From contig NZ_AP025479.1 of NCBI RefSeq assembly GCF_024347415.1, positions 79,129 through 143,128 on the forward strand: a stretch of 64,000 nucleotides of DNA, given 5' to 3'. The stretch comes from Vibrio crassostreae (GTDB lineage: Bacteria > Pseudomonadota > Gammaproteobacteria > Enterobacterales > Vibrionaceae). The notes under the pieces were generated by a model that did not search any database, was not told the DNA's origin, and saw nothing but the letters and a program-made list of their open reading frames with translations. Of the stretch, positions 57,321 to 64,000 are shown piece after piece (within the stretch, counting starts at the first letter, position 1; every line of letters starts with the position of its first letter). A program made the position numbers and the translations under genes.

Positions 57321-58813
57321 CTGTCTCTTGATCACAAGTTACATCTCAAGAGATTTGGCGAGTAGGTAGCCTTCAAGGATGATTTGCAACTTGAACCATC
57401 CTTCCCAGAGCCTTTCCCAGCCAACTCGCCCATTTCGCTTAGAGTCGTGCCAACCAGCAAGCTTTCCAAGATTAATGTACGCCCAGTAGATACTTGGTGC
57501 TTGGCGAGGCGGCTTTGTCTTTTCTTGCTTTGACCATAGTAGTTTCCACGCAAGAGGACTTAACAACTTCTCACAGCTTTGCTTCTCAGCTTCTGGTCGA
57601 TTTAAGCCAACGTATCGTAGTTGGTGCACTCTTACCGCTATGAAAGCCAGTATTACGACCATCTTTTCGAGGTTGTCTTTACTTTGCATACGAAGGTCTT
57701 CCACATGAGTTCCTCCCGTCTTCCATGCTTTGTGGAACTCTTCTATCAGCCAACGTTTTTCATAATAATCCAAGATTTGTTCTGCATCTTTCGCATTGAG
57801 AATAGGTTCAGATGTCAGTATGTGCCAACATAGTGGCTTGTCGTGGTTTAGCTCTTTGCAACCAACGTAATATAAGGAAATAGGCTCCCCTTCTTTATTA
57901 GAAGGTACCTTGAGAGTGACCGGGGCATACTTCACAGGTAGCTTCACGCGCCTTTCGTCCACCACGCTGCTTCACCTCGACGACTCTATTTCCAGCTGAC
58001 TTTAGAGCACTGCTGAACGTATAAAGAGAGTCTGTACTTTGCTCTATACCTCGGTTATGCGTGGAACGAACAACAAAGCGCTGTTGATGAGTAGTCTTAT
58101 ATGTAAGGTACTCGATGATATCCGCTTCTCGGTCACAAACGGAAATCACATTGTCGAGTACACCACCAAGGCGCTGTGCCATATGCCTTGATGCACGCTC
58201 CCATTTGAAGCTTTCTTTCGTCTCATAAGCGCGCGTCTTCCGCTTGGATTTTTGTCCATACTGGTTAATATCTCTTACCCAGCGCTCTTGTTCTATGAGA
58301 CCAACCACGTGTTTCTCTTGAGGAGCGAACAGCAAGACCGAGTGGACTTGCATCCCTCTAGGGGACTTTGTAGAGCTCGTATGTCCCATCTCATCTCTAA
58401 CGGTCTGATGAGTAAACTCCAGAGAAGTCGTATCCTCTAAGGCGAGCAGACAAGAATAGGTGCGGGCAGCTTTAGCCGTTGCATTAAATCCAGCCTCAGC
58501 AATAGCTTGTGCGTCAATGGCGTCGTTCCGACTAAAGCGGTAAGCTGCTTCAATATCTGCAGCTGATTCAAGAGACTGCACAATAGACTGACCGATATGG
58601 TTAGCAAGGGATGCAGTCAGTTTAACGAGTCGCTTGGTTCGCCTTAGGTCCCCCAACTCAGCGTCCGAAAATGTATCTGTTGCCCATTGTTCTGCATTGA
58701 CTGAAAACATCATACCTACCTTCAACTGTTTATTTATAGTTGAGATCGGAAGTATGCAAAAAGGTTCAAAAAATCCTGCGATGAAAATCGCAGGATTTGT
58801 GTATGAAAGACAG
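57321..58813 (-). mobile_element. IS4-family (Tn5/IS50-like) element inserted in the intron
   Basis: 1493 bp. Left end CTGTCTCTTGATCACAAGT, right end (reverse complement) CTGTCTTTCATACACAAAT, both like the IS50 outside end. A 9-bp duplication ACCTATGAC flanks it exactly. Confidence 0.93.
57339..58725 (-). pseudogene. Tn5-like IS4 transposase with one frameshift
   Basis: First frame (58725-57898): WATDTFSDAELGDLRRTKRL and AADIEAAYRFSRNDAIDAQA like the Tn5 N-terminus, then LLALEDTTSLEF with the first catalytic Asp, and CDREADIIEYL with the second. The frame is lost near 57950 and continues in a second frame (57965-57339) with YEKRWLIEEFHKAWKTG, the YREK-type block holding the catalytic Glu. 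A single shift joins them, so inactivation is recent. Confidence 0.9.
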
Positions 58814-58822
58814 ACCTATGAC
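58814..58822. repeat. 9-bp target duplication of the IS4 element, right
   Basis: ACCTATGAC, identical to 57312-57320. Confidence 0.9.
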
Positions 58823-59139
58823 GGGGGGAGAAATCTCGCTTGGATAGAGACTGAACGCTCCTACAGAAATAAGAGTTCAAGTCTCCCAGTGACGAGCACG
58901 GCGACGAGCCGTGCAAGGGGTACAGTCAGAGTCTAAGGCAAGATGGTGACGTTACATATGTGAACTTGGGAACTTTCTATTGTTATCTTGGCAACAAGAT
59001 CTGGGAGCCTGAACCTACATGCAATTAGAAAGGGCGGAGCCTTCGTAGTAGTCCGAGGTTAGGAAAGCTAATCACATGGCGAAGGGAGGCAGTTTGACAA
59101 AAAGTTTGTAAAAGTGAATTAAGCAGGAGAACAACGGTA

Positions 59140-60891
59140 ATGTTGCTTTCAACGATCGCCAAAAAACAAACACTTGCAAAGAAAGCAACTGAGAATCCAG
59201 AGTATAAATTTAATCGTTTATACGATCTTCTTCATTGGGAGACATGGATACATTAGGCTGCTATTAATGTGTTATCTAGGCCAGGAAGTAGGACAGATGG
59301 CGTAGATGGTAAAACTCGCGACTACTTTAAACAAACCTATGAAAGATAACTGTCTTTGATCATAGAACAGTTAAAGTCAGGGAATTACCGTCCACTACCT
59401 GTAAAGAGGGTCTATATACCAAAGCCGAATGGAACCAAACGTCCTCTCGGTATTCCGGCTTTACGAGATCGTATTGTTCAGGAAGGTATAAGAATGGCAC
59501 TCGATCCTATATACGAAACGGATTTTCATCCCTATTCCTTTGGGTTTAGGAAAAGTCGATGCACTATGGATGCGATTGCAGTGTTGATGCCCTTAGCTAA
59601 CTCCATATCAAAACATTTCTATGTTATTGAGGGGGACTTAAAAAGCTACTTCGACACTGTTAATCATCGAATATTACTCGAATTGTTAAAAAAGCGGATA
59701 GCAGATAGGAAACTCATCTCTCTGCTCCATCGCTTTCTTCGTGTCGGTGTCATGGAAAAGCAGCTATTTGCTCAAACTCGTGAAGGGGTACCGGAAGGGG
59801 GGATCATTTCCCCACTGCTAGCAAATCTATACTTGAACGAATTTGAGCAATGGGCAGCGAAGAAATGGCAGCTATCTCAATCAGAAAGACAAAATACGAG
59901 GAAAGCGGGTCGCGGTAATTATACCATGGTTCGCTATGCCGATGATTTTGTTGTCGTATCAAATGATGGGATAGCTGGAGTAAGGCAAGCTAAAGCTGAA
60001 ATTAAGGAATTTCTGGAGGAAGAGCTAAAACTTACTCTTTCTGAGGAGAAAACTTTAATTACACACGTTAACAAAGGATACGACTTCTTGGGGTTCTATA
60101 TTAAACGGAACTACTCGGAAGGACGATGGGTGGTACACTTGCGCCCCTCAATGAAAAGTGTGAAGCGTGTGAAAGCTAAGCTTAAAAGTCTTACTACACG
60201 AAACCAAACTTTATATGATGAAGTTACGAAGATGAAACAAATAAATCAAGTAGTTAGAGGGTGGTGTGAATATTATAAACATACATCTTTACTCAGTGAT
60301 TTAGAAGCGATCAGTCGCTATGCGTGGCACAGATACCACAAGTGGTTACTGGCAAAATACAAAGGAAGTAGAAAGGTGCAACTCATCAAGGACAAAACAT
60401 GCACAATCATGAAACGTCAACGATGGGTAGCGAATACATTCGGTATTCAAGTACATCAATGGCTGCCATCAGCAAAAGAGCTCAATCGTTCTCGTTATTG
60501 GAATCGTGGCAGAAATGGATTTGAACATCCCTATCTAGTCACGTCCAGTAACGAAATCCAACCACCACTAGGACTCAAAGGTCCAGAGCCTTCGATATAT
60601 CTAACAGCACGGATGAGCCGTGAAGATAATAGAGAGTATCCAAAGGACTGGCACTATAGACGACTAAAGGTACTAAAGCGAGATAGCTTTGCATGTGTGA
60701 TATGCAAAGAACAAAATGACATCCAAGTTCATCACCGTAGAGGCGTTAAATCGTGGGCGGTAAAAGACTTAGTAACATTATGTCGAAAGCATCACATGAT
60801 GGAACACAAGAAACTGCGAGTTGATGATTGTCAAATGGAGAGCCGGATGCGGGGAAACTCGCACGTCCGGTTCGGAGAGAGGAGTGAGTAA
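59140..60891 (+). pseudogene. Group II intron-encoded reverse transcriptase/maturase with HNH endonuclease, two internal stops
   Basis: 584 codons in one frame from the ATG at 59140, broken by TAG at codon 39 (59254) and TAA at codon 70 (59347); the intact remainder is 511 codons from 59356. RT motifs: IPKPNGTKRPLGIPALRDRI, IEGDLKSYFDTVNHRILLEL, EGVPEGGIISPLLANLYLNE and MVRYADDFVVVSND with the catalytic YADD. The maturase (X) region follows, then an HNH domain (CVICKEQ...VHHRRG...LCRKHHMMEH). Both stops lie before the RT core. The frame runs on through domain V, as annotated for many such introns. Confidence 0.9.
60840..60873 (+). ncRNA. Group II intron domain V
   Basis: 34-nt hairpin with GAGCCGG / CCGGTTC base stem and a GAAA tetraloop (GGGGAAACTC), the catalytic core of the ribozyme. 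Confidence 0.9.
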
Positions 60892-61081
60892 AACCGCCAG
60901 CTGTGAAGCTGGTATGGCGTACTTGCCCCTACTCTACGCGACGCCACCCCAAGTCAAGCTGACCGACGCATTACCCGTCAACTGACGGATGCGTTGGCCT
61001 TGGTTGATATCCGAGTACTGGACCACTTTGTGGTGTCTTTTGAAGATGTGGTGTCGTTTGCGGAGCGTGGTTGGATATAAC

Positions 61082-61860
61082 GGTTCTGTCGCAAATCTAG
61101 TTAGAGGTGTGACAGACCAACCCTACAGATACAGTTATACAGCGAGTGCGTAGAATCGCTCAAAGGCCGTTTGGCTTTCAATATCTATCTGTTCTTGTTT
61201 CAACATCGTCCACACTTCTCGTCCATGCAAATTTGCCAAGGCTCCTTCCATTGACTTCCAACCCAGCGCTTGACGTGTTTTCTGCTTCATCCAACGGTGA
61301 CTCAGTTCAACGATATTGTTCAGATATTTAATGTCTAATATCTCTACCAGTGAGAGCATAAAGTAACCCGTCAACTAGAGTTGAACTTTCATAGAATCAA
61401 TGGCCGCGTAGTTACTCTTGCTTCCATCTATGACGACTTTGATTGGTAAACCATTTTGTGCAATGGCCTTATTAAGAAAGGCTTTGGCAGCTGCCTCATC
61501 ACGGTTCGGGCTAAGATAGTAATCGTTCACGTTTCCAAATGTATCGCGGCTCGAGAGTAGTAGACCTACTTACCTTTTACTTTGATGATGTAGGTTTCAT
61601 CCATTCGCCACGAGTATGATATGGGCTTTTTTCTACGTCGCGTTCTGTGCTCTAACATTGGTGCAAATTTGAGAACCCAACGATTAATAGTGGCGTGCTC
61701 TACAACAACTTCACACTCAAGCTGTATCTCTTCAATTTTACGATAACTGAGTTTATAGGCGAGATAATAACTCCTAAGCAGACCAATACAGGTAAGCTTA
61801 GGAGGACGTTTTAAAATGGCTCTAACATTTTTTGATCATATTATCGATCATATGTTAAAT
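61082..61860 (-). pseudogene. IS6-family transposase remnant
   Basis: The right end of the gene (61374-61135) encodes KYLNNIVELSHRWMKQKTRQ and ALGWKSMEGALANLHGREVW, close to the IS6/IS26 C-terminus. Further upstream the leftward frames give YYLAYKLSYRKIEEIQLECE, VVVEHATINRWVLKFAPMLE and YYLSPNRDEAAAKAFLNKAI with stops between (for example after KVQL). A terminus GGTTCTGTCGCAAATCT sits at 61082, one base after the radC stop. Confidence 0.85.
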
Positions 61861-62159
61861 TGACAAAATTAGGCTGGCTTTTGCGCGGTAGGGGACGACT
61901 CTAGCTACAACCGCTCGAAAGTCAGCCTCTTCTATTTCCATACCCTCGATTTCCCTTCTGAAAGTTAATTACAGTTTTCTGCTATATGTTAAACACTTGT
62001 GATGCGTTTTTATTTCGACTCGATTTCGCCCTCTAAGTCTCAAAACTAGAGCTTTTTGATTTCAATCTAACTGACCGCTATCAGACTTTCTTTAAAAATT
62101 GATCCTGATGCGGGATCTTTTGTTAGGTATGCGCCCCATGAACTCACGGGGCGATGTTG
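61861..62159. other. Gap between IS6 and IS66 remnants
   Basis: No gene recognised. A minus-strand frame MEIEEADFRAVVARVVPYRA is too short to name. A hairpin GATCC TGATGC GGGATC with TTTTG follows at about 62101. Confidence 0.35.
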
Positions 62160-63689
62160 TTAATGTTTGAAGTTCCAAGGTAGGAGCGCATCGATATCAG
62201 GCTCAGCTTTCGCGAGCTCTTTCATGCACTTGACTATGTAGTCGTAGAGGATAAGGCCGTTGGCTTTCGCAGTCTCGACGATGCTGTAAAGCATCGCGCT
62301 CGCATCAGCACCATTTGGTGTGTTCGAGAAGAGCCAATTTTTTCTGCCAATGACTAGCGGTTTAATTGCGCGTTCAGCACGATTATTATCGATAGATAAA
62401 TGACCGTCATCGATATAGCGGATAAGTTTCGGCCATTGGCCGAGCGTGTATTTTATCGCCTTGCCCAGCGAGCTAGACGCTAGCACTTGTTGAGTCGTCA
62501 TCCACTCGTACAGCTCATCCAGTATCGGCTTGGCATGCAGTTGACGTTCTGCTTTTCGTGTTTCGACAGTCGCACCTTTTAAGCGCGATTCTATCCCATA
62601 GAGCTTCTGGATTTTGGCTAGCGCTTTATCTGCTTTGCCTGACTTACCTTTACCTTGAAGCTTCTTAGCATCCATGAACTTACGCCGTGCATGTGCCAAG
62701 CAACCAACATTGGTTACGTGATGAAGACCATCATAGGCACCATAGCCATCGGTTTGCAGATAACCACTGTAATCCCCCAAGAAGGCAACAGGGCATGCCC
62801 TCGCGCGACTGTTTTGATAGTCGTACAAGGCGATATTCTTCACATTAGGCAGTGCAGCGTCGGGCGAGTCTGCGCCCGAGCAGTAGAGCCACATATAACA
62901 CTGTTTATCTTCTTTGAGGACATTGAGCGGCGTTTCATCCGCCTGAACCACCACTTGTTGGAGTAGATGCTCTTTCAAGGCCGCATACAGCGGTGTGAAC
63001 TTCTCACTGACTTGGATAACCCACCTTGCCATAGTAGTTCGCGATAGCTCAATACCCGACTGAGTAAACAGCGACTCTTGGCGGTAAAGTGGCATTGCGT
63101 ATTGATATTTACCAAGGATGATATTGGCCAGCAAGCTTTCTGTCGCGAAGCTTTTAGGGATGATGCTCTGGAGCGCTGGCTTTTGAACGATGTGGCTTTT
63201 GTCTTCAGTTTGCTCGCACTGACGACAAGCATACTTAGGACGAACATATTCCAGCACTTTGAGCACGGCTGGTGAGAACTCAAGTTTCTCACTGCGGTCT
63301 TCACCGATTTTATGCAGACTATGTTGGCAGCATGCACACTGTTTTTCATGGTCGTCTAAATCGAGTTCGATAACCTCACGAGGCAAAGTCTTTGGAAGTG
63401 GCTTGCGTTTACCACGCTTCTTCGTTGTGGTCGTCGTCGTTACCTCAACCTCTTCTTCCTTAGCGGCTTCACATTCCACTTCGTTGAAGAGGTCACCTTG
63501 AGATTCATCGTAAGGCTTTAACGCCTCCGAGCGTTTTGCGAACTGGCGGTCGAAAGCAAGTTTGAGTTGCTCAAGCAGAGATTGACGCTCTTGTTTCCAT
63601 TGGTTTTCTGACGCTATCAGCGCTTTCACCATCGCTTGTAGCTCGGCAATATCTTGGCTTTCTGGGTTGATATCTGGCGTCTTTTTCAT
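62160..63689 (-). CDS. tnpC: IS66-family transposase TnpC
   Basis: 509 aa, complete. An N-terminal coiled coil (LIASENQWKQERQSLLEQLK), an acidic/basic low-complexity linker (a Thr run near residue 85, then KKRGKRKPLP), a zinc-binding Cys set (CACCQHSL, YACRQCEQ), and the DDE core with VVVQADETPLNVLKE, YLQTDGYGAYDGL and SIDNNRAERAIKPLVIGRKN. It belongs to the classic IS66 layout with tnpB just upstream, unlike the single-gene element at 16241. Fragments of a near-identical tnpC are at 29190-29412. Confidence 0.95.
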   Translation of the reverse strand: MKKTPDINPESQDIAELQAMVKALIASENQWKQERQSLLEQLKLAFDRQFAKRSEALKPYDESQGDLFNEVECEAAKEEEVEVTTTTTTKKRGKRKPLPKTLPREVIELDLDDHEKQCACCQHSLHKIGEDRSEKLEFSPAVLKVLEYVRPKYACRQCEQTEDKSHIVQKPALQSIIPKSFATESLLANIILGKYQYAMPLYRQESLFTQSGIELSRTTMARWVIQVSEKFTPLYAALKEHLLQQVVVQADETPLNVLKEDKQCYMWLYCSGADSPDAALPNVKNIALYDYQNSRARACPVAFLGDYSGYLQTDGYGAYDGLHHVTNVGCLAHARRKFMDAKKLQGKGKSGKADKALAKIQKLYGIESRLKGATVETRKAERQLHAKPILDELYEWMTTQQVLASSSLGKAIKYTLGQWPKLIRYIDDGHLSIDNNRAERAIKPLVIGRKNWLFSNTPNGADASAMLYSIVETAKANGLILYDYIVKCMKELAKAEPDIDALLPWNFKH

Positions 63690-63748
63690 GGCATTTATTA
63701 TACTAAAATCATGCCATTTACGCTTGGTAGATAAGGCTTTACTATCGA

Positions 63749-64000
63749 TTAAGTCATTGTAAAATAGTTTATTTTAACGGGTTTATGGCCGATAATCGTG
63801 AAGCCAGAAAGCAGTCTATCAAGCTCGAGTTGAGTCAGGGTAAACACTTCATTTTGCTCTTTTGTAGGCCATTTATACTTGGCTTTTTCAAGGCGTTTAT
63901 ACCAAAGCGCAAAGCCAGTTTTATCCCAGTACAGCACTTTGATTTTGTCGCGCTGTTTATTGGTGAACAGGAACAGTGCGCCGCTTCCCAAGGGTAAATC
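63749..64000 (-). CDS. tnpB: IS66-family TnpB (start outside window)
   Basis: 84 codons visible, reading off the edge. GALFLFTNKQRDKIKVLYWD and GFALWYKRLEKAKYKWPTK are the IS66 Orf2 signature; the normal protein is about 115 aa, so the N-terminal third is missing here. It precedes tnpC by about 60 bp in the same element. Its role in IS66 transposition is required but poorly defined. Confidence 0.93.
   Translation of the reverse strand, partial: DLPLGSGALFLFTNKQRDKIKVLYWDKTGFALWYKRLEKAKYKWPTKEQNEVFTLTQLELDRLLSGFTIIGHKPVKINYFTMT

Larger units (their letters stand above)
57052..60937 (+). mobile_element. Group II intron in radC, with its own reverse transcriptase and a nested IS4
   Basis: Starts with the bacterial 5' consensus GTGCGCC at 57052 and ends CTCTAC at 60937. 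Domain V is 60840-60873, exactly 34 nt (GAGCCGGATGCGGGGAAACT start, GCACGTCCGGTTC end). A domain VI stem (CCAGCTGTGAAGCTGG) follows. Without the IS insertion the intron is about 2.4 kb. It encodes a reverse transcriptase with two stops, so it can splice only if ribozyme activity or another maturase helps. Confidence 0.9.
56709..61080 (+). pseudogene. radC: radC-like (JAB/MPN) gene split by a group II intron, with a nonsense codon
   Basis: Exon 1 is 56709-57051: MSALVQYSNVSLFTSEEKGI, then FGIIFLDNQH, a TGA at 56922-56924 where Arg is expected, and on through [20 protein letters not shown] to YHNHPSG. Exon 2 is 60938-61080: [20 protein letters not shown] to FAERGWI. Joined, the frame is exact and restores the JAMM motif [14 protein letters not shown]. 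The protein would be 161 aa, normal for plasmid RadC. The intron lies between the Ser and Gly codons. The TGA would still block translation. Confidence 0.9.

Noticed and set aside
57126..57365. 79-codon frame before the IS4 element
   Set aside because: It lies in the 5' structural part of the group II intron and runs into the IS end, so it is not a gene.

Overview
The window looks like an IS-rich accessory region, probably plasmid or integrated-plasmid DNA, from a marine gammaproteobacterium of the Vibrionaceae. The evidence is a DUF3316 protein, IS types common in vibrios, a RepB-like initiator with iterons, and a type Ia ParA. The species cannot be named from the sequence. Much of the DNA between functional blocks is decayed or nested insertion sequence.

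Layout. 1-1042: partial ATP-grasp (D-Ala-D-Ala ligase-like) gene. 1.2-15.9 kb: type VI secretion (T6SS) cluster. A leftward operon carries tssA, hcp, tssB, tssC, a second divergent tssC, tssE, tssF, tssG and clpV. Rightward genes are vgrG, a DUF6931-like gene and PAAR. The membrane-complex genes tssJ, tssK, tssL and tssM are absent. 16-22.2 kb: an IS5-family transposase split by an IS66-type element with an 8-bp target duplication, an IS110 pseudogene, a DUF1304 membrane protein, a second decayed IS5 copy and a chemoreceptor remnant.

22.2-44.9 kb: a copper-handling island. It holds a Cu P1B ATPase with its MerR-family regulator, His/Met-rich and Cys-Cys microproteins, DUF411 and cytochrome c proteins, two outer-membrane porins, a CusCBA-type RND pump with a cupredoxin, and a CusRS-like two-component system. 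Six sites resembling the CusR operator, each with a -10-like hexamer 32-34 nt downstream, suggest one regulon. One site sits in front of a very short terminator-ended transcript, a candidate copper-inducible small RNA.

45-61 kb: the replicon. It contains a UmuC remnant, an origin with DnaA boxes and iterons, a RepB-type initiator, an IS630 element carrying a nested IS21, parAB bracketed by a 24-bp inverted repeat, a small-ORF cluster ending in a Fis-type HTH protein, and radC. radC is interrupted inside its JAMM motif by a group II intron that itself carries an IS4 (Tn5-like) insertion. 61-64 kb: an IS6 pseudogene and the right part of an IS66 element (tnpC complete, tnpB cut by the window edge).

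How it fits together: the copper genes form a coherent export and periplasmic detoxification set (CopA moves Cu(I) to the periplasm, CusCBA moves it out of the cell, and cupredoxin, DUF411 and cytochrome proteins act in the periplasm). It is probably controlled by CusRS-like and MerR-like regulators. The T6SS genes give a sheath, tube and tip but would need a membrane complex encoded elsewhere.
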